Numbered from the stretch's first letter, positions 47,202-55,991 are shown. The stretch is DNA of 64,000 nt from Gordonia sediminis (GCA_004193205.1 RZUM01000010.1:1-64000), one strand, 5' to 3'. The notes: generated by a model from the letters alone, not told the origin. Made by a program: numbers and translations.

Positions 47202-49239
47202 TCGGCTCGGGACCGACCCCACGACGGTGTCGGGCCGCAACGAGCTGGGCGCGTCGTCGAGTCCGTATCTGCGTCAGCACGCCGACAATCCCGTGCACTG
47301 GCGGGAGTGGGGTGAGCCCGCGCTGGCCGAGGCCCTGGCGCGCGACGTACCGATCCTGCTGTCGGTCGGATACGCAGCGTGTCACTGGTGCCATGTTATG
47401 GCCCACGAGTCGTTCGAGGACGCGGCGACCGCCGCGGTGATGAACCGGGAATTCGTCTGCGTCAAGGTCGACCGCGAGGAACGCCCCGACATCGACGCCA
47501 TCTACATGAACGCGACGGTGGCGATGACCGGCCAGGGCGGTTGGCCGATGACGTGCTTCCTGACCCCGTCCGGCGAACCGTTCTATTGCGGCACCTATTT
47601 CCCGTCGTCGCCACGCGGCGGGATGCCGTCGCTGACCCAGATCATGCTGGCCGTCGCCGAGGCCTGGACTCAACGTCGTGACGAGGTCGACGCCATGGGG
47701 GCGCAGGTCCGCGAACACCTCACGGACCACACCGCGGCGCTGCCGAGCACCGAGGTCACCGTCGACGACGAACTCCTGCTCCACGCCGTCTCCGCTGTTC
47801 TCGACGACGAGGATCGCGGCGCCGGAGGGTTCGGTGGCGCGCCGAAGTTCCCTCCGTCGGCATTGCTGGAAGGTCTCCTGCGGTCCTGGGAGTCCACCGG
47901 TGACACGCGCGCCCTCGATGCGGTCGGCCGCACGTGCACCGCGATGGCCCGCGGGGGAATCTACGATCAGCTCGCCGGCGGTTTCGCACGGTACGCGGTC
48001 GACAACGATTGGGTCGTGCCGCATTTCGAGAAGATGCTCTACGACAATGCGCAACTGTTGCGGGTCTACGCGCACCTCGCGCGGCGGACGGGTGACCCGC
48101 TCGCCGCTCGGGTCACCGAGGAGGTCGTGGGTTTCCTCGACAGTGATCTGCGGGTGGCCGGCGGGTTCGCGTCGTCGTTGGACGCCGATGCCGACGGTGT
48201 CGAGGGGTCGACCTATGTGTGGTCGCCGTCGGAGTTGCGCGAGGTCCTCGGCGACGACGACGGGCATTGGGCAGCAGAGCTTTTCGGTGTGACCCCCAGC
48301 GGTACCTTCGAACATGGGCGCTCCACGCTGCAGCTGAGGCGAGACCCTGACGACCCTGTGCGGTTCGCATCGGTGGCCGAACGGCTGTTGTCGGCGCGGG
48401 CGTCGCGTCCACAACCGGCCCGCGACGACAAGGTGGTCACCGGGTGGAACGCCCTGGCGGTGACCGCGCTCGCCGAGGCGGGAGCCGGGCTCGGGCGTCC
48501 GGAGTGGATCGATCTCGGTGCGTGGTGTGCGCGCTCGCTGGTGGATCTTCACATCCTCGACGGTCGGCTGCACCGGTCGTCGTTGGCCGGAACCGTCGGC
48601 GCTCCGATGGCGGCCCTCGAGGACCACGCCGCACTCGTCACCGCGCTGCTGACCCTGCATCAGGTCACCGGCGAAACCTCATGGCGCGATGAGGGATTGG
48701 CGTTGCTCGACTCCGCGGTCGAGGTGTTCGCCGATCCCGAGGCGCCCGGCACCTGGTTCGACGCGGTCGGCGACGGACTGATCGCCCGGCCACGGGACCC
48801 GATCGACGGCGCGACACCCGCGGGCGCCTCACTGATGGCCGAGGCGCTGCTCATCGCCTCGGTGGTGGCGCCGTTCGGTCCGGCGACGCGCTATGCCGAG
48901 GTGCTCGAGCAGACCCTCACGCGTTCGGCCGTGCTCCTCGCGAAGCTGCCTCGCTCGGCCGGTCAGTGGCTGTCGGTGGCGCAGGCCTGGCTGTCGGGCC
49001 CGTTGCTCATCGCGGTCGCGCAGGTCCCGGGCAGTTCCGGCGAACTGGCCGCGCATGCTCGTGCGGTGGCGCCCGGCGGGGCGATGGTGATTGCCGGAGA
49101 ACGGGATTCGCTGCCGTCCCTGGAAGACCGCGGACCTGTCGACGGCGTCGACGCGGCCTACGTGTGCCGGGGCACCGTCTGTGGGCTACCGGTCACCACG
49201 GCGGACGCGCTCGACGCGATCCTGGCCGCGGCGACATGA
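47176..49239 (+). CDS. DUF255 thioredoxin-domain protein (YyaL/Spermatogenesis-associated 20-like)
   Basis: 687 aa from ATG 47176. The thioredoxin domain has the motif GYAACHWCHVMAHESFED (CxxC) and GGWPMTCFLTPSGEPFYCGTYFP; the rest is an (alpha/alpha)6-barrel-like region (e.g. GGIYDQLAGGFARYAVDNDWVVPHFEKMLYDNAQL). Same gene as Rv1084. Redox or isomerase role unknown. Coupled to the small membrane protein upstream. Confidence 0.87.
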   Translation: MNESPPGPDRLGTDPTTVSGRNELGASSSPYLRQHADNPVHWREWGEPALAEALARDVPILLSVGYAACHWCHVMAHESFEDAATAAVMNREFVCVKVDREERPDIDAIYMNATVAMTGQGGWPMTCFLTPSGEPFYCGTYFPSSPRGGMPSLTQIMLAVAEAWTQRRDEVDAMGAQVREHLTDHTAALPSTEVTVDDELLLHAVSAVLDDEDRGAGGFGGAPKFPPSALLEGLLRSWESTGDTRALDAVGRTCTAMARGGIYDQLAGGFARYAVDNDWVVPHFEKMLYDNAQLLRVYAHLARRTGDPLAARVTEEVVGFLDSDLRVAGGFASSLDADADGVEGSTYVWSPSELREVLGDDDGHWAAELFGVTPSGTFEHGRSTLQLRRDPDDPVRFASVAERLLSARASRPQPARDDKVVTGWNALAVTALAEAGAGLGRPEWIDLGAWCARSLVDLHILDGRLHRSSLAGTVGAPMAALEDHAALVTALLTLHQVTGETSWRDEGLALLDSAVEVFADPEAPGTWFDAVGDGLIARPRDPIDGATPAGASLMAEALLIASVVAPFGPATRYAEVLEQTLTRSAVLLAKLPRSAGQWLSVAQAWLSGPLLIAVAQVPGSSGELAAHARAVAPGGAMVIAGERDSLPSLEDRGPVDGVDAAYVCRGTVCGLPVTTADALDAILAAAT

Positions 49240-49805
49240 CCCCCGCGACGAACTCCGGGGATGGTGACCGGGCGTTTCGGTTGCGCCGAGCCGTCGTTTC
49301 GGATGCCTTGCCGTTCAGTGAGTTACGCGCCCGGGTCGTGGACGAGGGCCGCTTCCTCGGTGCCGAACCGCCGCTCGACGTCGCCCGGTCGGCCGAACTG
49401 TTCACCCAGTGGATATCCGACCAGGACGCGCACACGGTCCTCGCCGTCGACCCGTCGGACCGCATCGTCGGCGCGATCAACATGTTCCCCAATGTGCCCG
49501 GCGTCGTGACCTTCGGGATGTTCGTCGCGCCCGAATTTCGTCGGCAGGGGATCGGTGCCGCGCTTGTGGGTGCGGTCATCGACTGGGCGCGGGAGCGCGG
49601 GGCGCACAAGGTGATCTTGGAGGTGTGGCCGCACAACAATGCGGCGATCGAGCTCTACACCTCCTGCGGATTCGTCCCTGAAGGATTGCGACGCAGGCAC
49701 TATCGGCGTCGCAACGGTGAGCTGTGGGACATCATGGAAATGTCGCTGCTCCTGGAGGACGATGCACCGGTGACTCAGGAGTCCGGCGACGACTCGTCGT
49801 CCTGA
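49236..49805 (+). CDS. GNAT-family acetyltransferase
   Basis: 189 aa; ATG overlaps the DUF255 stop (ATGA). Acetyl-CoA binding motif FRRQGIGAALVGAVIDWA, then LEVWPHNNAAIELYTSCGFVPEGLRRRH typical of RimI-like/amine acetyltransferases. Target unknown. Ends 1 bp before the convergent TetR gene. Confidence 0.85.
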   Translation: MTPATNSGDGDRAFRLRRAVVSDALPFSELRARVVDEGRFLGAEPPLDVARSAELFTQWISDQDAHTVLAVDPSDRIVGAINMFPNVPGVVTFGMFVAPEFRRQGIGAALVGAVIDWARERGAHKVILEVWPHNNAAIELYTSCGFVPEGLRRRHYRRRNGELWDIMEMSLLLEDDAPVTQESGDDSSS

Positions 49806-49806
49806 C

Positions 49807-50433
49807 TCAGACGGCCTCGTCGAGGGCTGAGCGGAGTACCGCGGCGGCGTTGTCGCGCAGGATCGATCGGGCATCTGCGGGCGGTACGGAGGCGATGTCG
49901 ATGAGCCAGATCCAGGCCTCGATACCGACCACGGCTCGCAGCCGGATCGCGGTCCGACGAACGCGCTCCGCCGGCCATCCCGGGCTGAGGACCGTCAGCG
50001 CGTCCTCGAACCATCCGATGGCCCGTCCGCCACGCAGCGGCGCCGGGCCGGCACCGGACCGCAGCGTCGAGCCCAGTGCCGCGCGCAGCTGCGGTTCCCA
50101 TTTCTCGATGATGTCAAGCTGAAGATCGACGACGACGCGCACGCGATCGGTCACGGCGGACGGCTCGTCGTCGTCGGGGAAGTGGGGCGTGTCGCCGATC
50201 TCCGGGTAGGCGGCCCGGATCAACGCATCCTGGTCGGGGAAGTACCGATAGGCCGTGGTGCGCGAGATCCCCGCGGCCTTTGCGACGTCGTCGATGGACG
50301 GATTGGCGGTGCTCTCCATCAGCTCGTGGAGAGCTGCGACCAGGGCTTCTCGGGTGCGGCGCTTCTGACGGACCCGACCACCCGACTCGTAGGGCACCTC
50401 GGGCCCCGGCAGAGATCCTCTCGACGCCGACAT
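49807..50433 (-). CDS. TetR-family regulator of the cupin gene
   Basis: 208 aa. N-terminal HTH: RQKRRTREALVAALHELMES, NPSIDDVAKAAGISRTTAYRYFPDQDALIRAAYP. The C-terminal half is a typical TetR ligand domain. Its start is 55 bp from the divergent cupin gene, and a 25-bp palindrome lies between, so it most likely represses itself and the cupin gene. Confidence 0.85.
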   Translation of the reverse strand: MSASRGSLPGPEVPYESGGRVRQKRRTREALVAALHELMESTANPSIDDVAKAAGISRTTAYRYFPDQDALIRAAYPEIGDTPHFPDDDEPSAVTDRVRVVVDLQLDIIEKWEPQLRAALGSTLRSGAGPAPLRGGRAIGWFEDALTVLSPGWPAERVRRTAIRLRAVVGIEAWIWLIDIASVPPADARSILRDNAAAVLRSALDEAV

Positions 50434-50441
50434 TGCTTTAC

Positions 50442-50466
50442 GGTACCATTATCCCGTAATGGGACC
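50442..50466. promoter_or_regulatory. Palindromic operator between tetR and the cupin gene
   Basis: GGTACCATTA, five spacer bases, TAATGGGACC: near-perfect dyad with one mismatch. Placed 9 bp upstream of the tetR start and 22 bp upstream of the cupin start, where bound TetR would block both promoters. Confidence 0.7.
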
Positions 50467-50488
50467 ATTGTTCCATGAAGGAGGCATC

Positions 50489-50839
50489 ATGACCCCTGCC
50501 GATCCGGTCCTCACCGATCCCGGTCTGTACCGAGTACTCCTGGAAAACGACCATGTACGAGTTCTCGAGTACCGGGACGAACCAGGCGACGCCACGCACC
50601 TCCACCGGCATCCCGACAGCGTGATGATCCCGCTCGCACACTTCCGGCGCCGGCTCACCGTCGACGACCGGCAGGCCGAGGTCGAGTTGGAACCCCTTGC
50701 CGTGCGGTGGCTCGATGCCCAACGTCACCGGGGCGAGAACATCGGGGACACCGCGAGTCATGCGCTGTTCGTGGAACTGAAGACCGGTTCGTCGGCACCA
50801 TCGGCAACATCGTCGACCGAGCCACTCGGCCCGGCGTAG
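50489..50839 (+). CDS. Small cupin-domain protein
   Basis: 116 aa from ATG 50489, preceded by AAGGAGG. Cupin motif DATHLHRHPDSVMIPLAHFRRRL gives three His in the metal-binding region and RHRGENIGDTASHALFVEL the second strand set. Regulated by the divergent TetR. Possibly an enzyme or sensor for a small molecule; substrate unknown. Confidence 0.78.
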   Translation: MTPADPVLTDPGLYRVLLENDHVRVLEYRDEPGDATHLHRHPDSVMIPLAHFRRRLTVDDRQAEVELEPLAVRWLDAQRHRGENIGDTASHALFVELKTGSSAPSATSSTEPLGPA

Positions 50840-51010
50840 CCTCGCCGCTCGTGGCGTCGGGTGACGCCGGGTGTTCCCGATGTCGGGATCTGAGTTCGAT
50901 TGCGGCCTAAAACCTTGTCGTACTCCCGCGGTAGGATGGCGGTTCGAGCCCACTTGATTCAGTGAAAACCTCTGCTGCACAGTGAAATTGCCTCGATTTA
51001 CCCATTGTGT

Positions 51011-51026
51011 TCGAACACCAGTTCGA
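51011..51026 (+). promoter_or_regulatory. LexA (SOS) box
   Basis: TCGAACaccaGTTCGA is a perfect match to the mycobacterial LexA consensus TCGAAC-N4-GTTCGA, placed 14 bp before ATG 51040. Confidence 0.85.
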
Positions 51027-51039
51027 CTACTCTTGGGGC

Positions 51040-52284
51040 ATGCCACTCGACACCCTGCTCCCCACCGTCCGTGACCTGACCATCACCGCCGACGCCACCG
51101 GCCGTGAGGTGTTCGACACCACCAAGATGCTGATGGGCCTGCGGAATGTGGTCGACCATCAACTGGCCGTGCACGCCGGCGCGCTGGACCGGTTGTGGGT
51201 GGCGCGGCAGACCGGTGGTAAGACCCGGGCGTTGTTGATCGAGATGGGGGCGGCACCCACGGTGGCGGATCGGTGGCTGCGGATCGCGGCCGCCCTGTCC
51301 ACCCTGGAGCGGGTCGCCGCCTACAGCGGGGATGGGGTCTTCTCCGGGGAACATGTCGACGCGCTCGTGCGGGGGATGGGGCATATCGAGAAGCGGTCGC
51401 CGGAACCGTTAAGTGAGGTGTCACGCATCGAGCACCAGCTGGCGTTGATCGCGCAGGCGTTTGCCGGGGCCACCCCGCGCGAGGTGCTCGACACCGCCCG
51501 CACCCTCGGCAACCAGATCGCCGACGAGCAGGGCGGTGTGCCAGCGGGGGAGGACCGGACCATCAACGAGTGGACCAGCACGCCCACCGACGACGGCCGG
51601 TTGGAGGTGCAGGCGAACCTGGACATCGTGATCGGGGAGAAACTGGTGTCGGCGATCGAATCCCTGTCCGGTAAACGTCACGAACCCGACGGGTCCGAGG
51701 ACGCCCGCAGCGCCGGGCATCGTCGCGCCGACGCGCTCGAGATGATCCTCGACGCCGCCGCCCACGCCGCCGCGTCGGGTGTCGCGGACCTGGCGGCCGT
51801 CCCGAAAACACACCTGAACCTGACCGTCCCCGTCGACACCCCCGACGCGGCGGCGTTGCAGTGGCTGGGCCCGATCTCGCAGACCCTGGCGAAAACGCTG
51901 TCCTGTGATGGCACAGTGAGCGCGGTCATCGTCGACGGGGAGAAGGTGCCGTTGGACATGGGACACCCCCAACGCCTGTTCACCCATCATCAACGCAGGG
52001 CGTTGATCATCCGCGACCAGTGTTGCGTCAAATGTGGTGCGGCAGCAGGATATACCGTGTGCCACCACATCCACCATTGGGCTGACGGGGGTCCCACCGA
52101 CCTGGACAACGGCTGCCTGCTGTGCACCTCGTGTCACGCCCAGATCCACGCTAGCGGTTGGGACATCGTGATGGGCGCCGACCGGCATCCCTGGCTCCTC
52201 CCGCCCGTCGAGCAGGACCCGAACCGCACCCCGATACCGGCCTACAACAGGCGCACGATGCGCCTCGACGGCGTCGCCGCCTGA
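51040..52284 (+). CDS. DUF222/HNH endonuclease-like protein (13E12 repeat family)
   Basis: 414 aa from ATG 51040 (MPLDTLLPTV). The upstream GTG at 51007 is rejected because the LexA box would lie inside the reading frame. N-terminal DUF222 domain (PTVRDLTITADATGREVF...), then a C-terminal HNH zinc-finger nuclease domain: CVKCGAAAGYTVCHHIHHWADGG, LDNGCLLCTSCHAQIHASGW. Family knowledge: 13E12 proteins are abundant in mycobacteria/Gordonia and several are in the LexA regulon; nuclease activity is unproven for most. Flanking sequence 52285-52448 carries the low-complexity tail seen after such genes. Confidence 0.9.
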   Translation: MPLDTLLPTVRDLTITADATGREVFDTTKMLMGLRNVVDHQLAVHAGALDRLWVARQTGGKTRALLIEMGAAPTVADRWLRIAAALSTLERVAAYSGDGVFSGEHVDALVRGMGHIEKRSPEPLSEVSRIEHQLALIAQAFAGATPREVLDTARTLGNQIADEQGGVPAGEDRTINEWTSTPTDDGRLEVQANLDIVIGEKLVSAIESLSGKRHEPDGSEDARSAGHRRADALEMILDAAAHAAASGVADLAAVPKTHLNLTVPVDTPDAAALQWLGPISQTLAKTLSCDGTVSAVIVDGEKVPLDMGHPQRLFTHHQRRALIIRDQCCVKCGAAAGYTVCHHIHHWADGGPTDLDNGCLLCTSCHAQIHASGWDIVMGADRHPWLLPPVEQDPNRTPIPAYNRRTMRLDGVAA

Positions 52285-52448
52285 CCCGCAGGCCTGCCAC
52301 CGCGGGCCGGACGCAGAGCCTGACCCCGAGCACGATCGAAAAGAATCGACCAGCCGCACGGCCCTGACCCGAACCGACCAGACCACCCGGGAGCCCCGGG
52401 ACGCACGTACCTTGACAACTCCACAGTGTGAAACAAGCGGCGCACCCC

Positions 52449-52482
52449 GTGTGCCCGCCGGATCTCGGTCCGGCGGGCACAC
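52449..52482. terminator. Hairpin between the HNH gene and the phosphatase gene
   Basis: Perfect 14-bp stem (GTGTGCCCGCCGGA and complement) with a 6-base loop TCTCGG, no U tract. Placed 28 bp beyond the convergent phosphatase stop; acts probably as terminator for both flanking genes. Confidence 0.75.
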
Positions 52483-52510
52483 CGGGGTCGACGCGAACCC
52501 GTCGCTCGGC

Positions 52511-53161
52511 TCAGATGGATGCGTGGGTCGCCGCGGCACCCTCCGGGCCGACCAGCGTGGACAGCCGCCGATCGGTGCCGAGGACGATGAGCAACGCCGC
52601 ACCGGCGGGACGGAGGTCGATGTCGGCGCCCTGGTGGATCGGCCAGCCGAGGAAGCGGCAGACGAACGAGCGCGAGAAATGTCCGTGCGACACCACGATC
52701 ACGTCGGACGTCGCGAGCCGGCGCTCGACGCGATCCACCGCCGAATCGACCCGTGAGGTCATCTGCTCCACCGACTCGCCGTGCGGTGCGCCCGAGGTCC
52801 ACACGGCCCACTGCGGATCGTGATCGGCATGGATCTGGGCGCGCGTGAGACCCTCGTAGTCGCCGTAATCCCATTCGGCGAAGGCCGGGTCGACCTCGTC
52901 GACGTCGAGGCCGGCGAGTTCCGCGGTCCGTTGAGCGCGTCGTCGGGGCGAGGCGAAGACGTAGGGCTCGACGAGGCCGAGTCGTTCGGCGATCCCGACC
53001 AACGCGCGGGCGTCCTGTTCGCCGCGGGGCGTGAGGGCGATGTCGGTGCGCCCGGTGTGGCGATCGGTCAGCGACCACTCGGTCTGTCCGTGGCGGATGA
53101 GCAGCACACGGCTGGTGCGCTTGTGCTCCGAGGGCGTGGTCGGGGTCTCGTCAGCGGTCAC
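52511..53161 (-). CDS. Histidine phosphatase (phosphoglycerate mutase-like)
   Basis: 216 aa from GTG 53161. Catalytic motif VLLIRHGQTEWS (His in RHG), Arg in ASPRRRAQRTAEL, and the second His in VVSHGHFSRSF. Acid-phosphatase branch of the family (Rv3214-like). Broad phosphatase specificity likely. Ends 3 bp before the fusion gene's stop (53165), both on the minus strand, so co-transcribed. Confidence 0.87.
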   Translation of the reverse strand: MTADETPTTPSEHKRTSRVLLIRHGQTEWSLTDRHTGRTDIALTPRGEQDARALVGIAERLGLVEPYVFASPRRRAQRTAELAGLDVDEVDPAFAEWDYGDYEGLTRAQIHADHDPQWAVWTSGAPHGESVEQMTSRVDSAVDRVERRLATSDVIVVSHGHFSRSFVCRFLGWPIHQGADIDLRPAGAALLIVLGTDRRLSTLVGPEGAAATHASI

Positions 53162-53164
53162 AAC

Positions 53165-55267
53165 TCACGAGCGTAACGCCTCGGCCAACCTCTCCACGGC
53201 CCAATCGATCTCGTCGTCGGTGATCACCAGGGGCGGCGCGAGGCGAAGCGTCGACCCGTGGGTGTCCTTCGCCAGGACCCCGAGATCGGCCAGACGCAGG
53301 CAGACGTCCTTGCCGGTACCGAGGGCCGGGTCGACGTCGATGCCGGCCCACAGCCCGAGGCCGCGTACCGCGAGTACGCCGTGTCCGACGAGGTTACGCA
53401 GGCGGGCGTGCATCCGTTCGCCTGCCTCGGCGGCCCGGGCCTGCCAGGTGCCGTCGGCGAGCATGTCCACCACGGTGTGCCCGACGGCGGCGGCCAGCGG
53501 ATTCCCGCCGAATGTCGAGCCGTGCTGACCCGGGTGCAGGACGCCGAGGATATCGTGGTTGGCGACGACCGCGGACACCGGCAGGATGCCGCCGCCGAGG
53601 GCCTTGCCGAGTGTGTACACGTCGGGTTCGACATCCCAGTGCTGGACCGCGAAGGTCTTGCCGGTGCGGCCGAGGCCCGACTGGATCTCGTCGGCGATCA
53701 TCAGCACGTTGCGTTCGGTGCATAGCGCGCGCACACCGGGCAGGTAATCGTCGGGCGGCACGATGATGCCGGACTCACCCTGAATGGGTTCGACGAGGAC
53801 CGCGACGGTGTCGGCGTCCATCGCCTCGGCCATCGCCCCGACGTCGCCATAAGGGACCCGGACGAAACCGGGCGTGAACGGCCCGAACCCGGTGCGGGCG
53901 TCCGGGTCGTCGCTGAAACTGACGATGCTGATCGTGCGGCCGTGGAAGTTGCCGCCCGCGACGATGACCTTGGCCTGCCCGTCCGGCACGCCCTTCACGT
54001 CGTAGCCCCATTTGCGGGCCACCTTGATCGCCGACTCGACCGCCTCGGCGCCGGTGTTCATCGGCAGCACCATGTCCTTGCCGCACAACGCCGACAGCGC
54101 CGCGCAGAACGGCTCGAGCCTGTCGGACCGGAACGCCCGGCTGGTCAGGGTCACTCGGTTGAGCTGTTCGTGGGCAGCCGCGATGATGCGCGGGTGTCGG
54201 TGGCCGAAGTTGACCGCGGAGTAGGCGCCGAGGCAGTCGAGGTAGCGTCGGCCGTCGACGTCGGTGATCCAGGCGCCCTCGGCCGTCGCCGCAGTGACCG
54301 GCAGCGGTGAATAGTTGTGTGCGACATGCGGTTCGGCAGTGGGCTGCGCGGCATCGTCGGTGGTAGTGGTGCCTCCCATGAATCCGGCCTCCATCCTGGT
54401 GGCCACGCCGGTGGGGTCACCGTTCGACAGACGCAATTCTAGTGTGCAGCACTTGATGCCACCGCCACCCTTGAGCAGTTCGGAGAGGTCGACACACACC
54501 GTTTCGTACCCCGCCGCGCGCAGCTCGTTCGCCAGGTGCGGGGCGGCATCGGTCATCACGATGTGCCGGCCATCGGACACCAGGTTCAGGCCGAGCACCG
54601 CGGCGTCCTCGTCGCTCGCGATGATGGCGTTCGGGAACAGGTCCGCGAGCAGCGCGCGCGATGCCGGGCCGAAGGCGGGCGGGTAATAGGCGATGTTCGT
54701 GTCGTCGAGAACGCCGAGCGCGGTGTCGAGATGGTAGTACCGCGGATCGACGAGCTCGAGCGTGACGACCGGGAGCCCGGTGAGGGTCGCGACCTCGGCG
54801 TGCGTGTCGCGATGGGTGCGAAAGCCGGTCCCGGCGAGGATGACGTCGCCCACGACGAGAAAATCCCCCTCGCCCTCCTGGATGCCGTCGGTGCGATGCA
54901 CCGGGCCGAATCCCGAGGTGTGCAACCACTCCGCATAGTGGTCGCCCTCGGGTTCGCGCTCCGGGTACGCGAAGCGGGCGGCGATGGTCGTGCCGCCCAC
55001 GCTGAGTCCACCGTTGGCGGCGTAGACCATGTCGGGCAGTCCCGGCTGGGGTTCGACGACGTGCACCGTGTGGCCGAGGGATTCGAAAACCTCGCGGAGG
55101 GTGAGCCACTGGGTGAGCGCGCGGTCGGTGTCGACCGGCACGGTCGGGTCCATCCACGGATTGATCACGTAGTCGACGGTGAAGTGGACCGGCGGGGTCA
55201 TCGCGTAGGACCGCGGACGTGGTGTGCGTGCCGAGGTCGACACGATCGAGGGACTCGTCATCGTCAT
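53165..55267 (-). CDS. rocD: Fusion of DDAH-like arginine hydrolase and ornithine aminotransferase
   Basis: 700 aa in one open frame. Residues about 20-285 are a DDAH/arginine-deiminase-type amidinohydrolase domain (NPWMDPTVPVDTDRALTQW, YAANGGLSV, EGDFLVVGDVILAGTGFRTHRDTH, then GGGGIKCCTLELRL with nucleophile Cys273/274). A Thr/Ala linker leads to residues about 310-700, a full class III aminotransferase of the RocD type: FGHRHPRIIAAA, LPMNTGAEAVESAIK, DEIQSGLGRTGK, PLP Lys555 in YTLGKALGGG, GSTFGGNPLA. In M. tuberculosis these are separate genes (Rv2323c and rocD1/rocD2). The fusion would turn arginine to ornithine (or citrulline) and on to glutamate semialdehyde. Regulated by the divergent AsnC protein. 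Confidence 0.9.
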   Translation of the reverse strand: MTMTSPSIVSTSARTPRPRSYAMTPPVHFTVDYVINPWMDPTVPVDTDRALTQWLTLREVFESLGHTVHVVEPQPGLPDMVYAANGGLSVGGTTIAARFAYPEREPEGDHYAEWLHTSGFGPVHRTDGIQEGEGDFLVVGDVILAGTGFRTHRDTHAEVATLTGLPVVTLELVDPRYYHLDTALGVLDDTNIAYYPPAFGPASRALLADLFPNAIIASDEDAAVLGLNLVSDGRHIVMTDAAPHLANELRAAGYETVCVDLSELLKGGGGIKCCTLELRLSNGDPTGVATRMEAGFMGGTTTTDDAAQPTAEPHVAHNYSPLPVTAATAEGAWITDVDGRRYLDCLGAYSAVNFGHRHPRIIAAAHEQLNRVTLTSRAFRSDRLEPFCAALSALCGKDMVLPMNTGAEAVESAIKVARKWGYDVKGVPDGQAKVIVAGGNFHGRTISIVSFSDDPDARTGFGPFTPGFVRVPYGDVGAMAEAMDADTVAVLVEPIQGESGIIVPPDDYLPGVRALCTERNVLMIADEIQSGLGRTGKTFAVQHWDVEPDVYTLGKALGGGILPVSAVVANHDILGVLHPGQHGSTFGGNPLAAAVGHTVVDMLADGTWQARAAEAGERMHARLRNLVGHGVLAVRGLGLWAGIDVDPALGTGKDVCLRLADLGVLAKDTHGSTLRLAPPLVITDDEIDWAVERLAEALRS

Positions 55268-55364
55268 GGATCGAGGGTATTCTCGGCCAGAATTGCAATC
55301 AATCGACGTCCGTTGCTCATTTGTTTAATGAATCCCCGTACGGAAAGCGAAGGGTGGTCATTCG

Positions 55365-55811
55365 TTGCGTCACCTCGATGATCTCGATCAGAAGGTGCTC
55401 GCCTGCCTGGCCCGCGACGCCCGGGCGACCTACGCGCAGATCGGTGACGAGGTGGGTCTGTCGGCGCCGGCGGTGAAGCGCCGCGTGGACCGGCTGCTCG
55501 ACGACGGGGTGATCAGGGGATTCACCACGGTGATCGATCCGCACGCGATGCAGTGGACCACCGAGGCCTATGTCGAGGTGTACTGCCGCGGCAACATCTC
55601 ACCCGAGGACCTCAAGGCCGCCTGGGAATCGATCCCCGAGGTGGTCAGTGCGGCGACGGTGACCGGTCAGGCCGACGCCATCCTGCGGCTCATGGCGCGC
55701 GACGTCCGCCACCTCGAACAGGCCCTGGAACGGATTCGGCAGGCCGGTCCGGTGGACAAGACCGAATCGATCATCGTGCTCAGCGAGCTGATCGACCGGG
55801 GCCATCCCTGA
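55365..55811 (+). CDS. Lrp/AsnC-family transcriptional regulator
   Basis: 148 aa from TTG 55365 with GAAGGGTGG before it. N-terminal HTH (LDQKVLACLARDARATYAQIGDEVGLSAPAVKRRVDRL) and a C-terminal RAM domain (AATVTGQADAILRLMARD). Divergent from the DDAH-RocD fusion with 97 bp between them; equivalent of Rv2324. Probably activates arginine catabolism in response to arginine or ornithine. Confidence 0.88.
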   Translation: MRHLDDLDQKVLACLARDARATYAQIGDEVGLSAPAVKRRVDRLLDDGVIRGFTTVIDPHAMQWTTEAYVEVYCRGNISPEDLKAAWESIPEVVSAATVTGQADAILRLMARDVRHLEQALERIRQAGPVDKTESIIVLSELIDRGHP

Positions 55812-55821
55812 CCACAGGGAA

Positions 55822-55850
55822 TTGGTGCACACACGGCGGCGTGTTAGCCT
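55822..55850 (+). promoter_or_regulatory. Promoter of the DAHP synthase leader
   Basis: -35 TTGGTG, 17-bp spacer and -10 TAGCCT, a good housekeeping-type actinobacterial promoter. The predicted start site (about 55857-55859) falls on the leader peptide's start codon, implying a leaderless mRNA. Confidence 0.65.
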
Positions 55851-55857
55851 GACTGCC

Positions 55858-55926
55858 GTGATGACCACCGCACGCGTCTATTGGCGCTTTATCGAGGCTC
55901 CGGGTGGGGCCACGATGAAGCGCTGA
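55858..55926 (+). CDS. Aromatic-rich leader peptide of the DAHP synthase gene
   Basis: 22 aa (GTG 55858 or ATG 55861 start). The core is VYWRFIE: Tyr, Trp and Phe codons nearly adjacent (55879-55890). Such clustering of pathway-product residues is characteristic of attenuator leader peptides. It precedes the shikimate-entry enzyme gene and a terminator hairpin, and would make ribosome speed depend on charged tRNA-Tyr, -Trp and -Phe. It lies too short for standard gene finders. Confidence 0.85.
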   Translation: MMTTARVYWRFIEAPGGATMKR

Positions 55927-55991
55927 CCAAGCCGCGCGCACAAACACCCGGAGCCCGAGCAGTGACCTCAAGGTCGCTGCTCTTGTCATTT
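55896..55991 (+). promoter_or_regulatory. Transcription attenuator upstream of DAHP synthase
   Basis: Strand A GGCTCCGGGTG (55896-55906, inside the leader ORF) is perfectly complementary to strand B CACCCGGAGCC (55945-55955). Directly after B comes a terminator: GAGCAGTGACC / GGTCGCTGCTC (55957-55982, one G-U pair, loop TCAA) followed by TTGTCATTT. A ribosome stalled on the Tyr/Trp/Phe codons would cover strand A. The alternative antiterminator partner of B is not obvious; a partial match, GGCCTCCGGG at 55996, exists. Confidence 0.75.
55957..55991 (+). terminator. Attenuator terminator hairpin
   Basis: 11-bp stem with loop TCAA and trailing T-rich run TTGTCATTT, 76 bp before the DAHP synthase start. 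Confidence 0.8.

Noticed and set aside
51007-51039. GTG 51007 as the HNH gene start
   Set aside because: It would place the LexA box inside the coding sequence; ATG 51040 is better.
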